NCBI GenBank assembly: GCA_003988855.1
Contig: QYAI01000075.1
Coordinates: 62,001 to 126,000 of the forward strand
Reading direction: 5' to 3'
DNA: 64,000 bases
From: Arachnopeziza araneosa
Lineage: Eukaryota; Ascomycota; Leotiomycetes; Helotiales; Arachnopezizaceae
Of this stretch, positions 33,285 to 43,794 are shown one piece after another. The position numbers and the translations under genes were made by a program. Every line of letters begins with the position of its first letter. The stretch's first letter is position 1. The notes below the pieces were generated by a model. The model searched no databases, was not told the DNA's origin, and saw nothing but the letters and a program-made list of their open reading frames with translations.

Positions 33285-34691
33285 ATGCACGTACGTCTCC
33301 CTCCTCCTTCTTTGCACCTCCCACTCACCAAGTGATAGGTTTTAATTGTCGGCGCTGGTCCCTCTGGCCTGGCCCTCTCCCTCTTGCTAGCCAAGTCCTC
33401 CATCCGTGTCACCCTCCTCGACCACGCCAGCACAGTTGACGACCGACCGCGAGCAGCTCACTATGCACCCTCTGCCATCCGCGTCCTCGGCGCTGCCGGC
33501 GTGCTCCCAGATGTCCGCCGCGACGGATTGATCCCCAAGAACATGGCATGGCGCAAACTAGACGGGAGCCTCATCACCTCGATCCCAGACGTCGCACAGC
33601 CGTGGTCTCCTGATGCGTTAACGGTACTACCTTTGAATATGCTCGGGAAGGTACTGCTCGAGCACTGTGAACGCAGTGACTTGATTGAGGTTAAGTGGAA
33701 TATGGAGGTGGTGAATGTAGAGCAGGATGAGGCGACAGGGAAGGCTTATGCAGTGCTGAAAGATGGGTCCAAGGTCGAGGGTGATTATCTAGTTGGTTGT
33801 GATGGAGCAAACTCAATTGTGAGGAGGAGTTTGTTTGGGTCGACATTTGATGGGAAGACATGGGATGCACAGATTATAGCAACAAATGTTCGCTCTTTCT
33901 TCTTCCTTTTTGGGATACATCTAATCTCTGAAATAGGTTTATTATCCATTCGAGAAGTTTGGATATGATGATATCAACTTCATTATTCATCCAGAGCATT
34001 ATTATAGTACGTACCTTCTCCATCTCTCCTCGGTTCTCGACTTCTCAAACAATCACTACTTCCCTTCCAGACAAACTAACCTCTTCCAGTGGCCGCCAAA
34101 ATCACCACCGACGGTCTCTGGCGCGTCTCCTACGGCGAAGACACACGCCTCAACTTTCAGGAAGTGATGGAAAACCAACCCAAAAAGTACGCCCTGATGC
34201 TCCCAGGCGCCCCTCAACCTTCGGACTACAAGATCCTCAGCGTCGGCCCCTACAAGATCCACCAGCGCTGCGCCACCCGCTTTCGCGTTGGGCGCATCCT
34301 CCTCGCCGCCGACGCCGCCCACCTGGTCAACCCGTTCGGCGGCCTGGGCCTCACCGGTGGCCTCGTCGACGTCGGCGGCCTGGGCCAGTGCTTCGATGCC
34401 CTGGTCAAGGGCTGGGCCAGCGACAAGATCCTCGACAAGTACGACGAGGTGCGCCGCATGAAGTGGGAGACCGTCATCAACCCCATCTCGAGCAGTAATT
34501 TCCTGCGCGTCAGCGCCACCGATGCGGACAAGGCCCTCCAGCAAGACGAGTTTCTTATGCTGGTCGAGAAGGCCAAGCATGATGGCATGCAGAGCCAGAC
34601 CCGGAAGGATCTGGATATGGGTGTCTACGAGGTGTGTGCCGATTTCGAGGAGTTTTTCGATCTGAAAGGGAAGCCGGAGGCTAGGTTGTAG
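33285..34691 (+). CDS. FAD-dependent aromatic monooxygenase (PheA/TfdB type)
   Basis: Flavoprotein hydroxylase of about 408 aa; exons 33285-33290 (only MH), 33339-33887, 33937-34006, 34090-34691. The FAD site VLIVGAGPSGLALSL begins right after the six-base first exon. The DG motif YLVGCDGANSIVR lies near residue 155 and the GD motif LLAADAAHLVNPFGGLGLTGG near 281. This is the domain order of group A phenol, salicylate and 3-hydroxyphenylpropionate-type hydroxylases that use NAD(P)H and O2. It is on the short side for the phenol hydroxylases, lacking their thioredoxin-like C-terminal domain. Likely adds an OH to (or decarboxylates and hydroxylates) the ring before cleavage. Confidence 0.9.
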
Positions 34692-35088
34692 GTGCTTTGG
34701 CGGTTGTAGGTACTTTGGCGTTTATAGGCAATAATTCTCCACCATTTTTCCGTTGGATTTCCTCTTCCTCGTGGATTGTAAGAAATAAGACCACAGTGCT
34801 TCTGATTACTGTGTAAGGACTTGGTTTCCTCTTATCCTTGATCTCTCTGTTTTCAAGTACATGTTCAAGATGAATCATTGTCTCGCTTGAGAGATGACCA
34901 CATCCTACCTAGGTAATTTTCACGCAAAAGTTCTCAGCGAGAAGTTTCTGTAATTCTTATTTATTCTTCTATATATGACCTTGGTAAACAGGAGTCCAAC
35001 TCCTGGTCTTGAGCCAGGGACGACAAACATCTCATATAAACAGAACTTTGTCCCAAATCCCAATCTCATGCTGAACAACCCTCACGTC
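34692..35088. other. Convergent intergenic region
   Basis: AT-rich stretch between the stops of the FAD monooxygenase and the CaiB-type transferase. It starts with a small duplication of GTAGGTNCTTTGGCG. No gene. Confidence 0.45.
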
Positions 35089-36766
35089 CTACCCAACCAC
35101 GCCCTCCCCCCGCAACGTCACAATCTCCTCCTCCCCCAAGCCCAGCACCTCCCTCAACACCTCGTCGGTATGCTGCCCCAGCAGCGGCGGCGGCGATCGG
35201 ATGCCGGGGCGCGAGAAGCTGTATTTGACGGGCGTGTTGATCAACTCGATGGTGCCGAGGGACGGGTGGTCGACGGCCTGGACCATGCCGCGGGCGCGCA
35301 CGTGGGCGTGGTTGACCGTGTCGAGGAGGTCGTTGACCTTGGCGTACGGCAGGCCCGAGCCGTCGAAGACGGCGAGCCACTCCTGCGTCGTCTTGGTCAC
35401 CGTGATGGCCTCGATCCACGGCTCCAGGATGTCCCGGTTGGCGACGCGGGCCGCGTTGGTGCTGAAGCGCGCGTCGCTCGCCCACTGCGGGCGCTCGAGG
35501 CCGGTGCAGAGGAGGCCGAAGAGCCGGTCAGTGCCGCCGCCGAAGAGGATGTCGCCGTCCGAGGTGCGGAAGCTGCGGTAGGGGACGACGCTTGCTGCGG
35601 GAGGGTTAGTTCCTGGAGAGTGATATCAAGGTGTGGCTTACGGTGTGCGGTCCCCCATCGGCCGGTGTCCCGCTTGCCGGAGATCAGCACGCTCTCGGCC
35701 ATGTTGCTCAGCGTTGCGACCTGGCAGTCGCTCAGGCACACGTCGAGATGCTGGCCCTCGCCCGTCTTGGCGCGGCCCAGGAGAGCGGCCATGATCGAGT
35801 TCGCCGTGTAGAGACCGGTCGTCAGGTCGGTGACGGCGACGCCGACTTTGACGGGGGGTCCATCGCGGGACCCGGTGATGTGCATGAGTCCCATCTCTCT
35901 ACTCTAGTCAGCGTCATGGTCCTCTCCCTGCTTCCCAAGTATAGATCTATCATTGATGAATGAGAGAAGAAAGATGTCAAAATTGTGAGAAGAAAGAAGA
36001 ACTTGCGCTTCAACCATAACATCGTAGCCTGCTCTATCACTATACGGTCCAAACTGCCCATAACCCGTCACGCTGGCGTAGATCAGTTTCGGATTACTCT
36101 TCCTCAGCGTCTCGTAATCGAGACGGTATTTCTTAAGAGTACCGGGGAGGTAGTTCTCCACGAATATATCGGCATCCAATGCGAGCTTTCGGATGATGGA
36201 AGCTCCCTTGGGATCTTTGAAGGAGATGCCAATGGATTTCTTGTTGCGGTTGACCTTGCATCATGTCAGTTTTGTTCTCCTCGTGTTCGATGCTATCTCA
36301 GGGAACGGAGCGAGTCTTACTGAGAGATAATAAGCACTCTCGCCCGGCCCAGGTCGTCCGTCCAGGTGAGGCGCGTATGGCGGTCCCCATTGCCGAGTAT
36401 CATCACCTCGGGTGGGATGTTCGACCTTGAGAACGTCCGCGCTGCGAGAAGATGTCAGAACCGCGTAGATACAAACACAAACATCTCAAGCAAGCAAAGC
36501 ACAGAGGCATCATCCATACCCTAGATCCCCCAGGATCTGCGTGCAGTACGGCTATCACGTGGTCAGCCCATGTCCAGATGAGGTTGAAAAAGAGAATATG
36601 AATATACCCCTGCAAGTACTCGTGTCAGATCCAGCACCTTCGTCCCCGACAGCGGAAGTCGATTGCTATCAGCGGGTGTTGCGTGGGAGTAGGCGCGCGC
36701 GACGACGGTTCGGCCAGCGGGGCATCTCGCTGCGTGGGCGGAAACCCGCCAGATGGTGTTCCTCAT
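35089..36766 (-). CDS. Family III CoA-transferase (CaiB/BaiF; succinate-CoA transferase-like)
   Basis: Moves CoA between dicarboxylic acids. About 440 aa; exons 36766-36608, 36551-36520, 36441-36321, 36254-36003, 35894-35642, 35594-35089. The first 30 residues are Arg/Ala-rich without acids (VSAHAARCPAGRTVVARAYS), a likely mitochondrial presequence. Then come LSGTKVLDLTRVLAGPYCTQ (assembled from exons 1-2), ADVLKVEHPTRGDDTRQWGPP, SVNRNKKSIGISF, ENYLPGTLKKY, SVTGYGQFGPYSDRAGYDVM with the expected catalytic Asp in GYD, and MGLMHITGS. Relatives include mammalian SUGCT (glutarate/hydroxymethylglutarate). It may activate a dicarboxylic intermediate from succinyl-CoA. The junction into exon 5 (after GTTCTT donor, 36002-35895) is the weakest. 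Confidence 0.88.
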
Positions 36767-37171
36767 GCTGCGGTATCCACGGTGCTGCGATCCATGAAGT
36801 CAAGATGAATGGTTTATGAAAGGGCTGGAAATGACTGTGTGGTGCATTGGCTCAGGAACGGCGCTGTGGTGCGTGGAAGTGGTCCCTGAGCGGTGGTGGA
36901 GTGAATGTGGGGCTCTGAATGGCCGTTGGAGCCGTGAGAGGTGCGATGGGTTTTGGGAGGAGCTGTCTCCTGGAGAAGATTCAAGGAGCTTTTGGTTTAA
37001 CTAGGGATTGTGTATGAAATATGAGATGCTCGTGTTTTCCTCAAAGTTGAATCCTTCTCCGGTTGGTTTTGAGCAGGGCTCCTAGCCATCAGCGCAACAC
37101 AGTTCTATTGTTATATTCTCAAGCTCTCAAATCAAATGTTTTAAGCGTATAAGTCTGAATTCTCTTCGAAT
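36767..37171. other. Intergenic, upstream of the CaiB-type gene
   Basis: 405 bp without a supported gene. No copy of the G-rich promoter word was found here. Confidence 0.4.
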
Positions 37172-38994
37172 CTACATCGTCTTCAGATCATCTGCCACTC
37201 TGAACGGAGCTTCCGTCTTCGCCTTCACTTCATCCACTGTCACGCCTTCAGCCACCTCAATCAAGGTCAATCCTTCCACGGAATCAACGTCGAAAACAGC
37301 TAGTTCTGTGATGATTCTCGAGACGCATTTCTGGCCCGTCAATGGGAAGGTGCATTCTGTTCAAGTCAGCGCCTTGAGAGGTTGTGGAGCATGTAAGGAA
37401 ATGAGAGCTTACGCTTGAGAATCTTGGGATTTCCTTTCTTGTCTGTGTGATCCTATGATAAGTTAGCACTATCATTAAGATGGGCATAAAACCACATACC
37501 ATTGTCACTACTACTTTCGTCTTGGTAGGGTTCGCTACCAAGTCCATGGCTCCGCCAATCCCCTTGACTTTTCCAGGAAGCATGAAATTTGCCAGATCTT
37601 AACTCAGATTAGATCATCTTCACGAATCATGATTAACTTAATCTCACCTCCATGCATTCCCACCTGCAGAGCTCCGAGCATAGTCAGATCAATCCTTCCC
37701 GCTCTGATCATACCAAAACTCTCATGACTTCCAAACAAGGAAGCACCCGCAGTCAGAGTGACGGTTTCTTTCCCAGGATTAATCAGATCTGGATCTTCTT
37801 CTCCAGGACTCGGATAGCCACCCATTCCCAAGATCCCATTCTCAGATTGCAGAATCACTTCGATACCCGGTTCCAAGAAAGCGGGTGTGATGAGAGGCAT
37901 CCCAATCCCTAGATTGACGACCATACCATCTGTAAACTCCTTGGCAGCGCGCTTGATAATCCTCTCTCTGGTAGATGTGCTGGAACCCAAAACTACCTCT
38001 GTTAGCTTCTTTCATCATGCCTCATCGCAACTCACCATCCTTCTCCAACTGTTCCGGAGTCTTCTTGAACGTCGTCTTCTCAATCTTCTTCTCCTCCGTA
38101 CTCTGTATAACCTTTGTCACGTATACACCCTGGATATGCACATTCTCAGGAGCAATCTCTCCGACCTCGACAATCTCATCCGCTTCCACAATGGTCACTT
38201 TGGCATTCTTACCCATGCACTCATTGAAATTATTCTGCGCTTTTCGAAAGGTGCAGTTTCCAAGTCGATCAGCCTTGTCTACTTTGACCAAGGCGTAATC
38301 CCCAAAGATTGACTCTTCTAGTACGTAAGCTTTGTCGTTGAAGATGCGAGTCTCTTTGGGTTTGGACATGATGGCGATGGAGCCATCAGGGTTGTGCAGG
38401 ATAGGGAGTTCGCCAGTTTGGACTATGAAGTTAGTCCTTGCTCTTGATGGGAAGTGAAAAGGCGTTACCAATTGTTCCATATGCAGCAGGTGTGTAAAAA
38501 GCAGGTACACCAGCTGCTCCTGCGGCGCATTTCTCCGCCATGGTTCCTTGAGGTGTGAGCTCTAGAGCCAGTTCTCCAGAGATGTACATCTTTTCAAAGA
38601 CCTTATTTTCGCCTATAAAACTGGCTATCATCTTACTGATCTGTCGAGTTTCTAGTAATTGACCTTGAAAATCGTATCAGTATGGATACCCAGCTACTTT
38701 CTCCTTATCAAGGAACTTACCCAATCCAACACCAGGCATTCCAGCATTATTCGACACGACTGTAAAATCCTTCAGATCAGATCTATCCCTTAACGCATTT
38801 ATTAACGTATTTGGGACACCCGAGAAACCAAAACCTCCAACCAGCACTGTCGTGCCACCTTTCATGTCCTTTATCGCTTCCTGTGCAGAGTCGCATATCT
38901 TATTGATCGCTCTCCTACTTGAGGAGGAAGAGAAAGCTCTTCGTGAGCTGGGAATTGAAACTACGGCTTTGAAGGACCGCATGTTGACTATCAT
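37172..38994 (-). CDS. 3-oxoacid CoA-transferase (SCOT / 3-oxoadipate CoA-transferase), fused A and B halves
   Basis: Mitochondrial enzyme of about 507 aa moving CoA from succinyl-CoA to a 3-oxoacid. Exons 38994-38721, 38663-38469, 38422-38036, 37992-37648, 37597-37500, 37452-37413, 37356-37172. An import leader (MRSFKAVVSIPSSRRAFSSS) precedes the A half: GGTTVLVGGFGFSGVPNTLI, GTMAEKCAAGAAGVPAFYTP, GELPILHNPDGSIA. The linker leads into the B half: TRERIIKRAAKEF, VNLGIGMPLITPAFL, catalytic Glu in QSENGILGMG (about 336), GMHGDLANFMLPGKVKGIGG-like end and CTFPLTGQKCVSRIITELAVF. Here it could serve ketone bodies or 3-oxoadipate; neighbours favour the latter. An in-frame ATG at 38982 is an alternative start. 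Divergent from the carboxylesterase. Confidence 0.92.
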
Positions 38995-39144
38995 TCACTA
39001 TGAAGATACTGTAGAACTATTTTCACGACATCTCATAACCTCAAGCTCAAAATACGGCCCCACGATGGAGCAACGAGGCGGTCTGGTCCGGCAGTACCTG
39101 CGGGGCGGGTTTCAGGGGCGCAACGGCTGCCGATAGCGGGCGAG

Positions 39145-39152
39145 GCGGGGTA
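39145..39152 (+). promoter_or_regulatory. GCGGGGTA word in the SCOT/esterase promoter
   Basis: Located in the 286-bp divergent promoter between the SCOT gene and the carboxylesterase gene, 129 bp from the esterase start codon. Same word as in other cluster promoters. Confidence 0.3.
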
Positions 39153-39280
39153 AGGAGATCACTAGGCGTGGGGCCTGTCGACGGCGATTGAGGTTATTCC
39201 GAAGTCACATTCTATGGAATTGGGCGGTTTGAAAATATCAGGTAAAATACAGTCAGTCTTCTCCAGTCTGAGGCCTCAAA

Positions 39281-41256
39281 ATGACCTCAACACTTCTCTA
39301 TCACTCCACATTAGGCAAACTGCGAGGGCTGAAATCGCCAGATAGTCAAACGATACAATATCGAGGGCTGAAATATGCTTCTATTCCAGGCCGATGGGAA
39401 GATCCAGTACTTCTGAACTCGTTAAAAAAATATACTGGAGATGGAGAATTCGATGCTACGAAACATGGACCACAATGTCCCCAACAACCAGGTGGATTTG
39501 CATTTGACCTGTCCTTGATTGGGGACAATTTAAATATGAAGCGGGAACAAGAGGAGCAGGACGAGTTTGAGTGTTTGAATTTGGTTATCACGGTTCCGGC
39601 AGTAGCAAATAAGAGAGACGAATTACCTGTCATGGTCTTGTGGGTTCAATGTCACGAATTGGAGATGTTGGCTGATAGTCGTTAGTGTTCATGGGTTAGT
39701 ACTGTAGAATGCTTATAAAATCCGGAGTCTAATGGAAATAGTGGTGGTTTCTCAATCGGAGCTAGTTCTTGGCCTCAGTATAGTAAGTATCTTCAGTCCT
39801 CTGATCCAGCTGTGCTAACGAAAATATATAGATTTGGAAACATTAGTAGCCAATTCAGTTGAGATTGGGAGACCAGTGATTGGGGTTTCAATAAAGTAAG
39901 ATGTTATTCAGAAATGAAGAATCTTACGTTAACTAATACTTTGATAGCTACAGGCTTGGGCCATTTGGTTGGCTTGCTTCTTCTGAGCTTGGAATTAATG
40001 GAAATTATGCTCTCAAAGACCAAGCTTGTGCATTTAAATGGGTATGTCATCAACTCAAAATCTCCAATCTTTCTTCAGCTTCCTCGTAACTTTCTAAAAT
40101 ATTTGTAGATTCAAAACCACATATCTGACTTTGGTGGAAACCCCGACCAAATAACCGCATTTGGCGAATCTGCTGGCTCTAGTATGCTTATCCATCTCTC
40201 TTTCTACAAGCCTAACCACCCATTCAGTCTGTATAGCCCACCTTCTGTTTCTCGACACACCGCTATTCAACCAGGTCATTCTCATGTCAGGAGATAGTTC
40301 ACTCCGTCGAGCACGGATCATGAAATGGCAAGACTCACACTACCAATCCAACATCAAACTTCTCGGACTATCAGCACAAACTACAAGCGAGAGGAATGAA
40401 ATTCTCCGTTCCCTCCCCGCTCAAGAATTAGTGAATAAATTACCCATGTTTCAACATTGGAGTCCAACCATCGATGGGGATGTCTTAAGAGAAGATATAG
40501 ATCTTGGACGACTTTCAAACCCGCATGATAATGCTGGGAAACCAATGTGGTGTGAGAAGCTGTTGATTGGTGACTGTTTCCACGACGTTCGTTTCCCTTC
40601 CTCGATTTTCATCCTTCTTCTCAAATAATCTTACTCTTATCCAGGGCACTATTCTCAAAGGCCGCATCATGTCCGATCCCGCCATCCTCACCCGACTCCA
40701 CAGCAGTCTCAACACGTGTCTCTCTCCAAGCCAGACAGCAGAACTCCTCACCAGCTACAACCTCCCATCCCCTCTCCCGGCAACATTAGATCCCACCCAG
40801 CAGTTTGACGCTCTACTTCAACTCGGCAGCGATCTGAGATTCTACTTCCCGATCTTGATGTGGGAGAAAGGAAGATTGGGGAGAGGACAAGGAGAGTGGA
40901 GCAGGTATCATTTCCATTTCCCTAATCCGACACCGGGCGGAACGAGACACAGGGCGTGTCACGAGTTGGATCTGTATGTGCTATTGCAGAGCGTGGAGGA
41001 TCTGAGGAAGAATGATGGAGGACTGGGAAGGGGGATGGTGAGGGAGTTCTTGGGGTTTGTGTATGGCGATGGTGGAGAGGGGGAGGAGGTATTGGTTTTT
41101 GGGGCAAAGGGAGATGAGAATCGGATAGAGAGAGTAGATAAAGAGGTGTATGATAAGACTTATCGAAACGGGAGAGGAGAGATGCTTAAGAGGTTTGATT
41201 GGGAAAATGTGTTTAAGCTTGGGGAGTTGTTACAAGGGTGTCGAGGAGAAGAATAG
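39281..41256 (+). CDS. Type-B carboxylesterase
   Basis: Alpha/beta-hydrolase of about 536 aa, no signal peptide, so probably intracellular. Exons 39281-39639, 39686-39694 (nine bases), 39742-39782, 39832-39895, 39948-40041, 40109-40181, 40228-40586, 40645-41256. Splicing restores the family sequence: VFVHGGGFSIGASSW (oxyanion hole) across the nine-base exon, NYRLGPFGWLASSE, NGNYALKDQACAFKW, and the nucleophile FGESAGS (Ser near 210). The catalytic His is in RACHELDLYVLL (about 438). Enzymes of this family hydrolyse carboxylic esters; in this cluster it could release an aromatic acid or phenol from an ester. Eight short exons make the exact model uncertain, but all phases fit. Confidence 0.82.
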
Positions 41257-41331
41257 CACAGCAATAACCAATTCATGATTCCGATATTTCATTCCTGATC
41301 TGAAATTAAGTTCTACGTCGCACAAGGACTC

Positions 41332-42828
41332 TCATGTGGCCACCACCAGATTTGATAACGGTAAAGTCCCATCAACTAAATAAGCATTAATGGAAGCAGC
41401 CGCCTCCCCTCCAAGCAGATAACTCGTGTGTCCATCCCCATTCCTCGTCAGGAGCACAGCAGTCGGCATCTGAGAGAGCACATTCTGAGCCCAGACATAC
41501 GAAGTCTCCGGATCATGAACAGCATTCACCAGTAAGATGGGTGGTGCCCCAGCCAGCGCTTCTTGATTCAAGTGCCGAGGAGGATTCTTCACAGGAGCAG
41601 GCCACCCGATGCACTGAGTCTGATACTGGTAGCTCTGAGATGCCATCTGAGTATGCGGAGCTAGTGCTAGTCCTATCTCTTGCTTGTACAGGTTCTGCGC
41701 AAACGTTTTCGTGCCTTGGTTTCCATCGAGACAGCCTACGGCAAGGCCCTGCCAGATTGTTGAGTTCACACTTGTTGCCAGTGGAGAAGAAAACAATGTC
41801 GCGTCCCCATGGAGCGAGTCGTTCAGTGCCTGACCCAGTGTGGCCCAGGATGAAACTAACGGACTGATTGATTCCTTGAAGATGAGAAGTCCTTGTGCAT
41901 TGAATATGATGTTTTCCCCAGTGACGTTCGCGAAACACTGACCTGCATTCGGGCCATTAACGCATCCTGGGGCCGGAATTGGCGTCAAGTTTGCTTCAGC
42001 GACCAACTCGTCGAAGATTTGAGCTACGTCTTGACCATACAGTGCACAAGTTTGATTGGTTTGGCACCATTGAAAGAATATGTCAAGCACCGATTCGTAG
42101 GTTGTGGACTCTGTGGCAATGGCATACGTCTCGGATTCCGAATGATCGAGTATTCCATCTAGAGCCATGGCTCGAATATTGTTCGGAAACAATTCTGCAT
42201 ATTGATATCCAATTTGGGATGCATATGATTCCCCTAGAAAGTTAAGCTTCCCATCATTGAGCGCAAGACGGATCGCTTCGATATCTTTCGCCACACTTCT
42301 CGTATCCATGTGCTTGACCACGTCTCCCGTAAGCTTCAAGCAACTTTCGCCAAAGGCTCTATTGTTTTCAACCAGTTTTGTAAATGAGCTGTTGTCTTTG
42401 GGAAAGAGACTGATCCTCTGATTCCACAAATCGGGATCACAAGATATCGGGCTGCTCTGTCCAACGCCTCGCGGATCCACACAAATAATATCGAAAACAC
42501 TGCTAATGGCATTGCTAAAGGCCGGAAGTCCTGCAGCTTGGATCTCGCAAATTTGTATAGCAGATTCTCCTGGTCCCCCATTGTTGTACAATAAACTCCC
42601 AATTCTCGACGTGCTGTTGGTTGCATTGACCCGTGCGATTTCAATGGTTATTTGTGGTCCATCGGGACGCAACCAATCCAAGGGAACTTTGAGTTGACCG
42701 CATTCTATTCCACTTATTGCAGCAGAACAATTGCCCCAATTTATATGGAAATCACCCGGCTCGAGAGCAGCCGAGACAAGTAATCCAGGAAGTAATAGGA
42801 AAGCGCTCAAAATGTGATTTGGGCGCAT
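41332..42828 (-). CDS. Secreted alpha/beta-hydrolase, S33 / TAP-like peptidase
   Basis: 498 aa, intronless. N-terminal signal peptide (ILSAFLLLPGLLVSAALE) and many N-glycosylation sites (for example NATNST) indicate secretion. The core: oxyanion NNGGPGESA, FDIICVDPRGVGQSSP, nucleophile elbow LGESYASQIG (Ser near 200), LDGILDH, then the TAP C-terminal part with ILLVNAVHDPETSY (Asp) and RNGDGHTSYLL (His). The layout matches fungal and actinobacterial tripeptidyl-aminopeptidase-like hydrolases that trim short peptides from proline-rich or casein-like substrates. Its stop faces the esterase stop, so the two are convergent; it probably lies outside the catabolic cluster. Confidence 0.9.
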   Translation of the reverse strand: MRPNHILSAFLLLPGLLVSAALEPGDFHINWGNCSAAISGIECGQLKVPLDWLRPDGPQITIEIARVNATNSTSRIGSLLYNNGGPGESAIQICEIQAAGLPAFSNAISSVFDIICVDPRGVGQSSPISCDPDLWNQRISLFPKDNSSFTKLVENNRAFGESCLKLTGDVVKHMDTRSVAKDIEAIRLALNDGKLNFLGESYASQIGYQYAELFPNNIRAMALDGILDHSESETYAIATESTTYESVLDIFFQWCQTNQTCALYGQDVAQIFDELVAEANLTPIPAPGCVNGPNAGQCFANVTGENIIFNAQGLLIFKESISPLVSSWATLGQALNDSLHGDATLFSSPLATSVNSTIWQGLAVGCLDGNQGTKTFAQNLYKQEIGLALAPHTQMASQSYQYQTQCIGWPAPVKNPPRHLNQEALAGAPPILLVNAVHDPETSYVWAQNVLSQMPTAVLLTRNGDGHTSYLLGGEAAASINAYLVDGTLPLSNLVVAT

Positions 42829-43790
42829 GTTTGATCAGGATGAATTGGAATAGAAAGAGAGTATGCAGCAATTGAAAATAACTCTGATTTGCGGGAAATG
42901 TGAAGTTGGTCAAGATGCATCAACCCTTCGCTCGATAGGAAAAGAGTCTCCTTATAAGTATGATCATCCATCATTGGAAGTTAGTCAGTCTGCACAGCTT
43001 GTCGTACGTTATTGTTCAAGTTTATGGTTGACGTGGACGCGAATGTAAGCAGCCACCAACGAAAAGATCAGCCAAGCCATAGGCTAGGTAACTCTATCCA
43101 TAGCTCGTACAAGGTATTCCAACCGGATGAGCCACAAAACAATAGTGGCATTGCTGTGCGGGACGAGGCATTTCCATTCGATGTCAGCAGCCCGAAAGCG
43201 CAGCTTGCTTACATACGCCCCCAGGTTCCGTCCTATTGGTAAAGTCGTACAAAGCCAAAACGAACCTTGGGGACCGTTCGCAGGCATATCATTTAAGTCA
43301 CGCCTCTTCAGACTCAATTCATGCGCCATTCGTCAAACATCAGATGTTCGGTGTTGATGCGTCGTGGAATCGCGATCATATCCTCCTCAACTCGGTTTTC
43401 ATCCACACAGAAATCTTGTATGAGTCTGTCAGAGAGGGGCGCGTCTGAAGTGGAATGCAGGATTACTAACTGATATCATAGCAGAGATAACCCATGATTT
43501 CTGTTTGATCCGCAGATGGGTCACTTCCTCCTATAATTTTCTCATGTTCGCGATCTCTAGATTCGGATTTGAAACTCGATAGACAGGTAATGATGTTCGA
43601 AAAATGGTTGAAGTGGCGAGGTTCATGGAGTTGAGGTCGTGAATTAAGCTTATTTCTCGGCTGGGCCAGCCGTAGAATGCACCACCATTAAACAAAAACT
43701 GATTTTAAATTAACCACTAAGCTTAGCATGCTAATAATTCAGATAATACATCTTTACAATGCATGGATAATATATATGGACTGTATCTTG
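42829..43790. other. Intergenic, no supported gene
   Basis: Promoter of the S33 gene followed by AT-rich sequence. Some short open frames near 43080-43360 look weakly protein-like, but no motif is recognised. Confidence 0.4.
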
Positions 43791-43794
43791 TAAA

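Noticed and set aside
34056..34580. Long antisense frames over GC-rich genes (also over 17301-17870 and 23110-23883)
   Set aside because: Typical shadows of genes with G/C-rich third positions; no motif, and the sense strand has full domain evidence.
35000..35040. Possible tRNA-like segment with CTTGAGCC
   Set aside because: No A/B box pair or acceptor stem could be formed.
37980..38035. Intron 3 of the SCOT gene ending at TTCCAG
   Set aside because: This acceptor breaks the reading frame. The GAGGTAG acceptor (intron 37993-38035) keeps phase and lies about 10 nt after a CTAAC branch point.
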